From Pseudomonas putida (GTDB taxonomy: Bacteria > Pseudomonadota > Gammaproteobacteria > Pseudomonadales > Pseudomonadaceae), in the NCBI RefSeq assembly GCF_002741075.1, contig NZ_CP016634.1:636501-700500 (forward strand): a DNA stretch of 64,000 bases, read 5' to 3'. The notes under the pieces were generated by a model that saw only the letters and a program-made list of their open reading frames with translations, made no database searches and was not told the origin of the DNA. The stretch's first letter is position 1. Each line of letters starts with the position of its first letter. Positions 27,791-36,006 of this stretch are shown one piece after another. Both the position numbers and the translations under genes were made by a program.

Positions 27791-30184
27791 ATGTCGAAGT
27801 GTGGCGTTCGTGCGAAGGTGCTCGGCATGTTCCGCGAAGCGCTGCCCGCCTGGGGGGTGGCGCTGGTGGTTTTGGTCGCTGGCGGGCTGTTGACGGCGGC
27901 CTTGGCCATTGCCACGCAGAGTTTCTACCTGCAGCAACTGCGTCAGCGCTTCGAGCTGCTGGCCAATGAGCGTTTTAGTCGCATCGCCGAACGCTTCGAG
28001 GATCAGGAGCAGCGTCTGGATGGCCTGCGACGGTTTTTCAGTTACTCCAACGAAATCACCCCCCAGGAATTCGATGGCTACGCCCGGCCATTGTTGTACC
28101 GGACCCAGGCATATTCCTGGGCGCCCCGGGTCGATGCCGAACAACGCGCGGATTTCGAACGACGCGCAAGCGCGTGGCTAGAACAGCATTACCAGATCCG
28201 TGATCAGGACGCCCAAGGTGTCTGGCACCCTGCGCCTGAGCACGACCATTACTATCCGGTGCTCTATACCCAGGCTGTATCCCTGCAAGGGCAGCCCTAT
28301 GGGCTGCCCTTGCAGGGACAGCCCCTACGGGAAGAGACCCTTGCTCGGGCTTCGTCACCTGGCAACATGGCGGTGTCCGCGCCGCTGGACATGATCAACG
28401 TCGAGCCTGCGTATGCCCGTGGGGTGCTGATCGTGGCGCCAGTGTTCGCCGACAGTGATCCTAGTGGATTGCCTTCTGGTTATGTCATGGCCTTGTTGAG
28501 CATGCAGCGCTTGATTGCCGAAGGGCTACCGCCTGCAACGGATGACAACTTGGTGGTGCGCATACTCGATGCTTCCGGAGCCAAAGGGGCGGAAGTGCTG
28601 TTCGACTCACGAAACACCGTCGCCTCAGTACCCCTGGCCAGTACCCACCTTTTGCATCTGGCTGATCACCACTACCAACTCGACATCCGTCCCAGTCAGG
28701 CCTTTCTCAAGGCCAACCGCTCCTCGGCAGTGGTGGCAGTCAGCTTGTTGGGCGGTTTGCTCAGCGTGTTGCTCAGTGCCTTGCTCTACAGTTTGTTCAG
28801 TCAGCGCCAGCGTGCGCTTGCACTGGTCGACCAGCGTACCGCCGAACTGCAGATCAGTGAGCAGTCCCTGCGTGAAACTCACAATCGACTGCGCAGCGTG
28901 CTGGACGCTGCGACCCAGGTCGCGATCATCGCCACCAATCTCAAGGGGCTGGTCAGCACCTTCAATGCCGGCGCCGAGCGCATGCTGGGGTACTCGGCAA
29001 GCGAAGCCATTGGTCAGTTGCGGCTCGAGGAGCTGGTACCCCCCGAGGAGCTCAGTCAGCGCGCCCATGCCTTGAGCGTGCGTTATGGGCGTGAGATGGG
29101 CGGTGGCCAGGCGATGTTCGCCGAAACCGTGCAGGAAAAAGGGGCCGAGGCGGGGGAGTGGACCTTGGTGCGCAAGGATGGCAGCCACTTGCTGGCCAAC
29201 ATGCTAGTCACCGCGGTGCTCGACGAGCAGGGCCTGTGGGTGGGGTATCTGGCCATCTGCATCGACGTTACTGAACGGCGGCGTGTCCATGAAGCGCTGG
29301 CGGCTCGTGATCGGTTGTTGGAGAAACTCAGTGCTGAAGTGCCCGGCGGGATCTACCAGTACCGCCTGGATGCCGATGGACACTCCTGTTTCCCTTATGC
29401 CAGCCAAGGTCTTCACGATATCTATGAAGTCGATTTGCAGATACTGCGCGAGGATGCCTCGGCGGTGTTCGACCGCATCCATCCTGACGACCTGGAGCGT
29501 GTCCGTCGCTCGGTCCGTTACTCGGCCGTGCACTTGACACCTTGGCGTGAAGAATACCGCGTGATATTGCCCCAGGCGGGCTTGCGGTGGGTTCGTGGAG
29601 AGGCCACCCCGGAGGTCGGCGAGGCGGGGTGTACCTTGTGGCATGGCTACCTGACGGACATCTCCGACCTCAAGCGGGTGGAGGAAGAGCTTCGGGCGCT
29701 CTCAGTCACCGATGCCTTGACCGGCATCCATAACCGTCGGCATTTTCAGGAACGGCTGCAGAACGAGTTGGAGCGTGCTCAGCGTGATGGGTTGGACCTG
29801 GCGGTGATCATGCTGGATATCGATCATTTCAAGCGGATCAACGATCAGTACGGTCATGCGGTGGGCGATCACGTGTTGCGCAGCCTTTGCCAGCGGATTG
29901 GCAATCGCCTGCGGCGTACCGATGTGTTTTGCCGTTTGGGTGGTGAGGAGTTCATGGTGCTTTGCCCTGGCAGCAACGCCGAGCAGGCGCGATCGTTGGC
30001 GGTGGAGCTGTGGCAGGGGGTTCGCAGTGTTCCGATTGATGGGGTGGGCCGGGTGACGGCGAGTTTCGGCGTGGCGGGCTGGCGGCCGGGGGAGGGGGCT
30101 GATGCGTTGCTGTTGCGGGCTGATGCGGGGGTTTATGCGGCCAAGCAGGCGGGGCGGGACCGGGTCGAGGCGGAGTTGCTCTGA
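27791..30184 (+). CDS. Membrane-bound CHASE-PAS-PAS-GGDEF diguanylate cyclase
   Basis: 797 residues. A membrane helix (about 20-42), a periplasmic CHASE-type sensor (about 70-300; RRFFSYSNEITPQEF), a second helix (about 318-340), a coiled stretch, two PAS domains (about 365-490 and 500-625) and a C-terminal GGDEF domain (about 635-797) are visible. The active site reads GGEEF, and an RxxD inhibitory site (RRTD) lies five residues before it, so the cyclase should be active and product-inhibited. No EAL domain follows. The coding sequence contains a striking 18-bp palindrome at 28280-28318 that lengthens the sensor loop. The ligand is unknown. Confidence 0.9.
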   Translation: MSKCGVRAKVLGMFREALPAWGVALVVLVAGGLLTAALAIATQSFYLQQLRQRFELLANERFSRIAERFEDQEQRLDGLRRFFSYSNEITPQEFDGYARPLLYRTQAYSWAPRVDAEQRADFERRASAWLEQHYQIRDQDAQGVWHPAPEHDHYYPVLYTQAVSLQGQPYGLPLQGQPLREETLARASSPGNMAVSAPLDMINVEPAYARGVLIVAPVFADSDPSGLPSGYVMALLSMQRLIAEGLPPATDDNLVVRILDASGAKGAEVLFDSRNTVASVPLASTHLLHLADHHYQLDIRPSQAFLKANRSSAVVAVSLLGGLLSVLLSALLYSLFSQRQRALALVDQRTAELQISEQSLRETHNRLRSVLDAATQVAIIATNLKGLVSTFNAGAERMLGYSASEAIGQLRLEELVPPEELSQRAHALSVRYGREMGGGQAMFAETVQEKGAEAGEWTLVRKDGSHLLANMLVTAVLDEQGLWVGYLAICIDVTERRRVHEALAARDRLLEKLSAEVPGGIYQYRLDADGHSCFPYASQGLHDIYEVDLQILREDASAVFDRIHPDDLERVRRSVRYSAVHLTPWREEYRVILPQAGLRWVRGEATPEVGEAGCTLWHGYLTDISDLKRVEEELRALSVTDALTGIHNRRHFQERLQNELERAQRDGLDLAVIMLDIDHFKRINDQYGHAVGDHVLRSLCQRIGNRLRRTDVFCRLGGEEFMVLCPGSNAEQARSLAVELWQGVRSVPIDGVGRVTASFGVAGWRPGEGADALLLRADAGVYAAKQAGRDRVEAELL
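28280..28318. repeat. 18-bp perfect palindrome inside the diguanylate cyclase gene
   Basis: TCCCTGCAAGGGCAGCCC, a TAT loop, then its exact reverse complement. It is in frame and encodes SLQGQP-YG-LPLQGQ-type sequence in the CHASE region near residues 164-177. Confidence 0.9.
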
Positions 30185-30260
30185 GGCTGGGCTTTTGTGG
30201 TTTTGTGTTGGTTGTTGGTTGTTGGTGTTGTGGGCAGATCCGTTTGCTTGGGTGATGCTG

Positions 30261-30335
30261 CGCAAGCCTCGATCTCGCGACTTCGGCTACGCCGAAGGGC
30301 GCTACGCGCCTGCACCTCCAGACATCTCCGCTCGG
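30261..30335 (+). repeat. 75-base repeat, left copy of an inverted pair around the IS110 element
   Basis: It contains the hairpin CTTCGGC TAC GCCGAAG. The reverse complement of 31770-31844 matches it over 75 bases with about seven mismatches. It resembles the REP-like sequences dispersed in putida-group genomes. Confidence 0.8.
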
Positions 30336-30485
30336 CCCAAATTACAGGCGGCGCCTGGGTTGGCGTTGTTTTTTCAGTGAGGTGGGTATTGAGTTTTCCG
30401 GCCATTCGCGGGTGAATCGGAGCGCCGAACCGCCGCTCCCACAGGTATAGCGCAGCTCTTGAGAACGGCGCAGTGCCTGTAGGAG

Positions 30486-31657
30486 ATTCTATGGTTGAGG
30501 GCAAAGCTTTTTTGCCCCTTTGCTGACGTATTCGCCTTGGGTCTTCATCAAGGCGAATGCAACTCTGGCGAGCTTGCGTGACAAGATAACCAGGGCCTGA
30601 GTCGTTGCCTTACCTGCCCGGCGATAGTGCTCGTAGACGTCTTTCCAGGCCGCAGACCTACTGGCCGCCATGGCGGCGTTATGCAGTAATCGACGGATCT
30701 CTGAACAACCCCGCTTGGTCAACCGTCGACGTCCGGCCTTTTGGCCGGAATCTGCAACTTTCAGGTCCATGCCTAGAAAAGCGATGTATGAATCACTGTT
30801 CTTGAATTCGCCCCGAATAAATGCGGTGACGAGGGCAACAGCGGTCAGGAAGCCAATCCCTTCAACTTTCTGACAGCGGGCGACTTGTTCGGCTAGGCCA
30901 GCCTCTTTTACCAAGACCTTCAGGCGTTTCTGGATCAGAAGATCAAGCGACTCGAAGTGCTTGGCAAAGCTGTTGAACGCCTCTTTGAGCGACATTTCAT
31001 TGCCCCAGCTCTGAGTCAGACTTGTCCGCGCCGAAACCAGCGCTGCTCTGCGCCGGAGCAGGCTCTGGAGCTTGCCGTAGACAGCTGGAGGGGGCGACCA
31101 AGGACGAAGAGCACTGCCCTCGCGATCCAGGAAGCGAGCCAGCAGGCAGGCATCGGACGCATCGGTTTTAACGCGTCCGCCAACGCCCTTGCGGTAGTTG
31201 CTGAGTTGAAACCCGTCGACGACATAGACGGCGAAGCCCTTTTCGTATGCCATCTCAACCAGGTCCAGATGGTAAACATTGGTAGCTTCAACGCAGATAG
31301 CGGTATTGGCCGGCTGAAGTGCCAGCCACTTTTGGATTTCAGGCTTGGTGTTTCTAACGGTCTGCTGTTGGGCGGAGTCTTCGTAATAACAGACCAGCTC
31401 AGCCTTGGCGACATCGATGCCGATGATGAAATTGTCTACTCGCATTGCCATCGCCTGAACTCCCACGGTATGGTTTTTGAACTCGGAGGGGTTTCACCAA
31501 GAGGCGCTGGCTTGCTTCTATCGTCGTTTGCAAACGATGCATTCTTTATCGGCGCTTTGGTGAAGGGGTGGGGCGATGTCTCCCACGGTCTGTACTGCGC
31601 CTAACAGTCAGAATCGGTTTGTTCGTCCCACCACCCCTTCGAGTATCACCATACAAG
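30486..31657 (-). mobile_element. IS110-family insertion sequence inserted in a REP palindrome
   Basis: Joining the left flank ending GCCTGTAGGAG (30485) to the right flank starting CGGGTTTACCCGCGAATAGG (31658) recreates a continuous REP-type sequence, so the element is about 1,172 bases with these ends; an AG at both junctions leaves a two-base ambiguity. No terminal inverted repeats are seen, as is usual for IS110. One transposase gene fills most of it. Confidence 0.8.
30489..31445 (-). CDS. IS110-family transposase
   Basis: 318 residues starting MRVDNFIIGIDVAKAEL (in-frame ATG two codons upstream also possible). The N-terminal DEDD/RuvC-like domain shows D in IGIDVAK, E in CVEATN, and the D pair in KTDASDA. 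The C-terminal transposase_20 domain shows VEGIGFLTAVAL and the conserved Ser region of this family. It is intact from start to stop, so the element may still be active. IS110 enzymes act with a structured non-coding RNA from the element ends; the about 200 bases upstream of the gene (31446-31657) could encode it. Confidence 0.92.
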   Translation of the reverse strand: MRVDNFIIGIDVAKAELVCYYEDSAQQQTVRNTKPEIQKWLALQPANTAICVEATNVYHLDLVEMAYEKGFAVYVVDGFQLSNYRKGVGGRVKTDASDACLLARFLDREGSALRPWSPPPAVYGKLQSLLRRRAALVSARTSLTQSWGNEMSLKEAFNSFAKHFESLDLLIQKRLKVLVKEAGLAEQVARCQKVEGIGFLTAVALVTAFIRGEFKNSDSYIAFLGMDLKVADSGQKAGRRRLTKRGCSEIRRLLHNAAMAASRSAAWKDVYEHYRRAGKATTQALVILSRKLARVAFALMKTQGEYVSKGAKKLCPQP

Positions 31658-31682
31658 CGGGTTTACCCGCGAATAGGCCGGC
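31658..31682 (-). repeat. REP element half, right of the IS110 insertion
   Basis: CGGGTTTACCCG is a palindrome followed by CGAATAGGCCGGCAC, the typical putida-type REP. Its other part, TGCCTGTAGGAG, ends at 30485 on the far side of the insertion sequence. Confidence 0.75.
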
Positions 31683-31769
31683 ACAAACAACAAATAATTA
31701 GCTTGTTTGCCGTTGCCATTGTTTTTTATGCGCGATAGTTCAGACACCACCAATCGCGACCTCAGAAGG

Positions 31770-31844
31770 CCGAGTGTAGGTGTCTGTAGGGGCAGGCGCG
31801 CAGCGCCCTTCGGCGTAGCCGAAGTCGCGAGATGGAGGCTTGCG
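31770..31844 (-). repeat. 75-base repeat, right copy of the inverted pair
   Basis: It is the reverse complement of 30261-30335 with about seven mismatches, including the GCCGAAG hairpin. Long open frames reading through it are repeat-derived. Confidence 0.8.
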
Positions 31845-32048
31845 TAGCAAGCCAGAGGCCGCGAAGCCCTGAAAGGCAGCGGAGCGGAGGGAACCCCGGA
31901 GCGCAGCGCAGGGGCCGTATGTGGGAGCAAGACGGCTTTGGTGACTTTGGCCAAGACCAAAGTGACCCGCCGTGAAGGCGGAAAGCGCCAGTGGCGCCCC
32001 CACCCAGAATGGATAATCACACTCTCTGAAAGCCCAAGCCCAGGCCGA

Positions 32049-33512
32049 TCAAGGCACCCCAGCCGCCGCAGTGCTCCCTACCTTCGGCTGCCGATAAAGA
32101 TCCAGCAACACCTGATCCAGCACCTGCGATGCCCCCCAAGGCTTGGGATCATTCAGAATCGCTGCCACCGCCCAGGTGTTCCCGTTGCTATCCCGGCTGT
32201 ATCCGGCAATCGCCCGAACGGTGTTCAGCGTACCGGTCTTGATGTGTCCTTCACCGGTCATGGCCGTGCGTTTGAGTCGCTTGCGCATGGTGCCATCCAT
32301 GCCCACCAGCGGCATGGAGCTGATGAACTCGGCGGAGTAGGGGCTTTGCCAGGCTGCTTGCAGCAATGCCGCCATCTCGCGGGTGCTGACCCGCTCGGCG
32401 CGGGAGAGCCCGGAGCCGTTTTCCATAATCAGGTGTGGCGCGGTAATGCCTTTTTTCGCCAGCCACTGGCGTACCACTCGCTGGGCTGCGCGGGCGTCGT
32501 CGCCGTCGGCATCCGTGCGGAACTGTGCACCCAGACTCAGGAACAACTGCTGGGCCATGGTGTTGTTGCTGTACTTGTTGATGTCGCGGATCACCTCGAC
32601 CAGATCCGGCGAGAATGCCCGTGCCAGCAGGCGTGCGTTCTTGGGCACGTTCTCGATACGGTCGCGACCCTGAATGCTGCCGCCCAGTTCGTTCCAGATC
32701 GCTCGCACCGCACCGGCTGCATAGGTCGGGTGATCGAGCAGCGACAGATAGGTCTGGGAGTTACAGCCTTCGCCAAGTTGGCCACTGACGACTACGCTGA
32801 CGCCGTCGGCCTGAGTCACAGGGTTGTAGCGCACATCGCCAGCGCATTTTCTGGAGGCGACGGCCTTGACCTGGTTGTCGATGCGGACGTTCGCAAGCGG
32901 TGGCTCCATGGCTACGGTGACTTTTCCGCCATCGTTGCGGGCCACGAAGCGCAGGGCCTTCAGGTTGACCAGCAGCGAATCGGGGCGGACCAGAAACGGC
33001 TTGTTCACATCGCCGCCATCGTCATTGAACTGCGGCAGGTTGGGCTGAACGAAGTGGCTGCGGTCCAGCACCAGGTCGCCGGTCACCGTGCGCACGCCGT
33101 TGGCGCGCAGGTCACGCATCAACAGCCAGAGCTTTTCCATGTTCAGCTTCGGGTCGCCACCACCCTTGAGATACAGGTTGCCGTTGAGCACGCCGTTGCT
33201 CAGGGTGCCATCGGTGTAGAACTCGGTTTTCCACTGGAAGGTCGGGCCCAACAGTTCCAGGGCTGCATAAGTGGTCACCAGCTTCATGGTCGAGGCCGGG
33301 TTGACCGAGACATCGGCGTTGAACACGGTTGGCGTGCCGGGGCCGTTGAGCGGCAGCATCACCAGGGACAGGGCCGAATCCTGCAGTTTGTTGGCTTTGA
33401 GCGCCTGTTGCACTTTCGGCGGGAGGGTGGTGTTGGCGGGCGCGGCCTGGCTGGGCATGGCGAGCGGCAGGAACAGGCCGGCGAGAATCAGGGGACGGAG
33501 CGTTTTGATCAT
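32049..33512 (-). CDS. dacB: Penicillin-binding protein 4, D-alanyl-D-alanine carboxypeptidase/endopeptidase
   Basis: 487 residues starting MIKTLRPLIL with a signal peptide ending MPSQA. The three serine-peptidase motifs are in order: SxxK as STMK (about residue 74-77), SxN as SNN in KYSNNTMAQQ (about 320) and KTG in GHIKTGTLN (about 424). Between them lies the extra domain of class C low-molecular-weight PBPs. It trims or cleaves peptidoglycan peptide cross-links in the periplasm. It is divergent from the interrupted yggL gene, with about 190 bases between start codons. Confidence 0.95.
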   Translation of the reverse strand: MIKTLRPLILAGLFLPLAMPSQAAPANTTLPPKVQQALKANKLQDSALSLVMLPLNGPGTPTVFNADVSVNPASTMKLVTTYAALELLGPTFQWKTEFYTDGTLSNGVLNGNLYLKGGGDPKLNMEKLWLLMRDLRANGVRTVTGDLVLDRSHFVQPNLPQFNDDGGDVNKPFLVRPDSLLVNLKALRFVARNDGGKVTVAMEPPLANVRIDNQVKAVASRKCAGDVRYNPVTQADGVSVVVSGQLGEGCNSQTYLSLLDHPTYAAGAVRAIWNELGGSIQGRDRIENVPKNARLLARAFSPDLVEVIRDINKYSNNTMAQQLFLSLGAQFRTDADGDDARAAQRVVRQWLAKKGITAPHLIMENGSGLSRAERVSTREMAALLQAAWQSPYSAEFISSMPLVGMDGTMRKRLKRTAMTGEGHIKTGTLNTVRAIAGYSRDSNGNTWAVAAILNDPKPWGASQVLDQVLLDLYRQPKVGSTAAAGVP

Positions 33513-33699
33513 GTGCAATTTGAACCCTGCGGACGAGGGAAAGTGACATTGGGGCTGAACAGGATGATGGCCCCACGACGAAATATAGTGCGCATTATGC
33601 CCCAAGCACACCCTCCATGGGGCATGTTCGACGGAAAAGCGCCGCAGCCGTCCGGAAACTGGTAAAGTGCCGCGCGTTAATACTCAAGAGGATTGTTTC

Positions 33700-33756
33700 A
33701 TGGCCACCAACCGTTCCCGTCGTCTGCGCAAGAAACTGTGCGTGGACGAATTCCAG
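33700..33756 (+). pseudogene. yggL: 5' fragment of yggL, first 19 codons
   Basis: ATG and codons for MATNRSRRLRKKLCVDEFQ, the basic N-terminus of the DUF469/YggL family, with its native promoter region and an AGAGGA ribosome site. At 33757 the reading frame runs into the mobile island and stops after eight foreign codons (VLLICSKP). The remainder of the gene is at 48744-49037. Confidence 0.95.
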
Positions 33757-33770
33757 GTTTTGCTAATTTG
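33757..33770 (+). repeat. Left terminal inverted repeat of the island
   Basis: GTTTTGCTAATTTG, matching the reverse complement of the right end (GTTTGGCTAATTTG) with one mismatch. A second shared motif, AATCTTGCCA, begins at 33785, 14 bases inward. Confidence 0.85.
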
Positions 33771-33800
33771 CTCCAAACCCTGAAAATCTTGCCAAAAATG

Positions 33801-34175
33801 CACCGCCCCTTTGCCCACTACCTCTGATCGCCCCCGCGCCTAAGCCTTGCCTGTCCACTCATCGGACACCAGACCGTCACATGGATGACTGTCTGAACCT
33901 TGCAGCACTTCCAACCCTTCAAACCCGCATGCCTTTGATCGGGAGTGGAACTGAGCCACTTTCACATATCGAACACAATCCCTTAGCCGCAAATCTCTCG
34001 ACGCTCTGATCACAGCGAATTTGTGCGTGCACGGCAGGGAGTGATGATGGCGTAAGGCTCCTGCAGAAAATGCTCTACAAGGATAGTGATGGGGAGTGCT
34101 CAGGCTCAGTCCTTATTTGATCCATCCCGGATATATGGTTGTCCCGGTACCGTTATCCCATAGTGCCCACGTGCC
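33801..34175. other. Non-coding left end of the island
   Basis: About 375 bases inward of the terminal motifs without a credible gene. I see no clear promoter, array or tRNA-like structure. It may hold further recombinase-binding sites. Confidence 0.4.
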
Positions 34176-34640
34176 TTAGTCGGCGGTGGCCTTCCAATAT
34201 CTCTGCACCGTAGTCTTAGAAAGCCCCAACTCCTGAGCAACCTCCAGCCGACTCATACCCTGAGCCTTGAGCCTTTGCACCTCAGCATTCGCCTTGTTTG
34301 CACGTGCAGTGGTGGGGTGAGGTGCGTCAATGGCACCAGGCTCAGCAGGGGGGACAGCGTCGAGGAGCTGCAGCTTCTCCAGATCGGCAGTGGCTAGAGC
34401 CAGCAGTTGATTTGGAGTAACGCCTCGTTCGGCTGCGAGCGCGATAGCGAGAAGAGCGACCGGCTCCACGCCCAGAGCCCCTGCAAGCTCCACACTGAGC
34501 TTAAGGGTCGGGCTAGTCTTTCCTGCTTCCAACTGACTGATGTGTGACGAAGCAATCTGGCCGCCAAGATCTTTTTGATTCAACTGGCGGCTGACTCGCA
34601 CTAGGCGTAACGCGGACGCGAAGCCTTTGGGAATCGACAT
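34176..34640 (-). CDS. XRE-family regulator with a second C-terminal HTH
   Basis: 154 residues starting MSIPKGFASALRLVR at 34640, with GGAAG upstream; a longer in-frame start at 34757 reads through an unlikely N-terminus. An XRE/Cro helix-turn-helix occupies about residues 8-62 (RQLNQKDLGGQIASSHISQLEAGKT in the family pattern). A separate HTH of resolvase type lies at the C-terminus (GMSRLEVAQELGLSKTTVQRYW, about 128-149). It is divergent from the phosphoesterase gene and is the likely regulator of the island cargo or its own promoter. Confidence 0.82.
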   Translation of the reverse strand: MSIPKGFASALRLVRVSRQLNQKDLGGQIASSHISQLEAGKTSPTLKLSVELAGALGVEPVALLAIALAAERGVTPNQLLALATADLEKLQLLDAVPPAEPGAIDAPHPTTARANKANAEVQRLKAQGMSRLEVAQELGLSKTTVQRYWKATAD

Positions 34641-34857
34641 TTCACGGCTTCCAAAAAAGGAACGGTATGCCGTGTTTGCGATGATCCAAACAAATCTATA
34701 TATTTGAATCGTATGGATCTGGTCGTGTGCACGTCGCTGCCTCACCATTTGCCTCACCTGAGTCCCGCCGGCCTCAAAGGGAAGGCAGTTTCAATATAAG
34801 ACTAAATCGACTTTTACCACCAGGCTCCAAGCGCCTGGCCAAATGCTGGAGAACTTC

Positions 34858-35604
34858 TTGCGCGTCCGAATCTACTCTGACCTTCACGTCGAGTTCGCCT
34901 CCCAACCGAAGCTCGATTTCGAGGGCACCGTTGATGACGACCTCGTGGTCTTGGCGGGTGATATCCACACCAAGGGGCGGGGCGTCTCTTGGGCACAAGA
35001 CGCCTTCTCAGTCCCGGTTGTGTACATTTGTGGCAATCACGAATTTTATAAGGGCCATATCGATCGCACGCTTCAGTCGATGAAGAGGTCGGCTGCCGGC
35101 ACTAATGTCCACGTGCTCGATAATGAGTCGATGACCATTGGCGATCTCCGCATTTTGGGAGCCTGCGCTTGGACAGATTTTTCTTCGAAGGGAAGCGTCT
35201 ACCAGTCTTCTCTAGAAGCTCGCAGTGTCATGAACGACTTCCGTCTGATCAGGGCAGGTGAGGAATACCGGAAATTAAGAATCGACGATATCATTCGGCG
35301 AAATCACCAGACCTATGACTATCTAAGTCAAGAACTAGCCAGGGGTTTTGACGGCAAGACTTTGGTGGTCACTCATCATTGTCCCCTTGTTGAATTCTCA
35401 GGGCCTGAGAAAGATTCAGAGTTGATGCCTGCGTATTCCAATGAATGGCCAGAACTAGTAGGCCAGGCTGATTATTGGGTGTTTGGGCACACTCACCATC
35501 GAGTAGATGCGATGGTTGCCGGGTGTCGCCTAATTAGTAACCCTAGAGGCTATCCCGGTGAAAAGTGCGGGTTTGATCAAGAGTTTGTCCTTGAAATTAT
35601 TTGA
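34858..35604 (+). CDS. Calcineurin-like metallophosphoesterase
   Basis: 248 residues if started at the TTG at 34858, which has TGGAG six bases upstream; the ATG at 34843 is an alternative. All metal-binding motifs are present in order: YSDLH (about 6-10), LAGDIH (about 34-39), CGNHEFY (about 58-64), VTHHCPL (about 165-171) and FGHTHH (about 205-210). The fold covers nucleases and nucleotide or protein phosphatases, so the substrate is open. It is the first gene of a plus-strand cargo cluster, 15 bases ahead of the next gene, and is intact. Confidence 0.88.
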   Translation: MRVRIYSDLHVEFASQPKLDFEGTVDDDLVVLAGDIHTKGRGVSWAQDAFSVPVVYICGNHEFYKGHIDRTLQSMKRSAAGTNVHVLDNESMTIGDLRILGACAWTDFSSKGSVYQSSLEARSVMNDFRLIRAGEEYRKLRIDDIIRRNHQTYDYLSQELARGFDGKTLVVTHHCPLVEFSGPEKDSELMPAYSNEWPELVGQADYWVFGHTHHRVDAMVAGCRLISNPRGYPGEKCGFDQEFVLEII

Positions 35605-35619
35605 GTTGGTTGGATTGTA

Positions 35620-35928
35620 ATGCCAAATTATGTAGAAAAGTTGGCGGCGGCAGCTCAGCAAAATTTCAGTCGCGCTGTAACCGGCTACTTGCTGGACGCG
35701 CGGCTCAAAGAAAATGGCGTCAGAGGTGCGATCTTCAGTGACTCTCTCAACAGACACGAGGATGGCGATAGCATCACGACGAGTGCTATCCAGGAGACAC
35801 GTCAGGAGCACGGCTACACGCTGTTTTTGACTGTCTCAGGGTCGTGCTATGTAGCTGTCACTCATCTGCTATTCGTAGAGGAGAGCTTCGGCGGTATTTC
35901 GCAGACGGTCATACTGCGCGCCAGTTAA
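35620..35928 (+). CDS. Small cargo protein of unknown function
   Basis: 102 residues starting MPNYVEKLAAAAQQ, 15 bases after the phosphoesterase stop, so probably cotranscribed. It is a soluble protein with a helical N-terminus and a C-terminal beta-rich half (GYTLFLTVSGSCYVAVTHLLF). No known motif is seen. A competing frame on the other strand (35530-35811) overlaps it but is less protein-like. The close coupling suggests a partner or regulator of the phosphoesterase (inference). Confidence 0.6.
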   Translation: MPNYVEKLAAAAQQNFSRAVTGYLLDARLKENGVRGAIFSDSLNRHEDGDSITTSAIQETRQEHGYTLFLTVSGSCYVAVTHLLFVEESFGGISQTVILRAS

Positions 35929-36006
35929 ATAGGTGTAGATGATGGTTGCTCGGCTAATCGCGGCGTCATAAAAAGTTACTAAGATAGACATAGTTAAGGG
36001 AAGTGC

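Noticed and set aside
31646-32020. Minus-strand frame of about 120 codons reading MIIHSGWGRHWR
   Set aside because: It consists largely of REP-like repeat sequence (31770-31844) that is found in many copies in such genomes. Not a gene.
35530-35811. Minus-strand frame overlapping the small cargo gene
   Set aside because: The plus-strand gene fits the operon, spacing and protein-like composition better. The minus frame runs into the phosphoesterase end.
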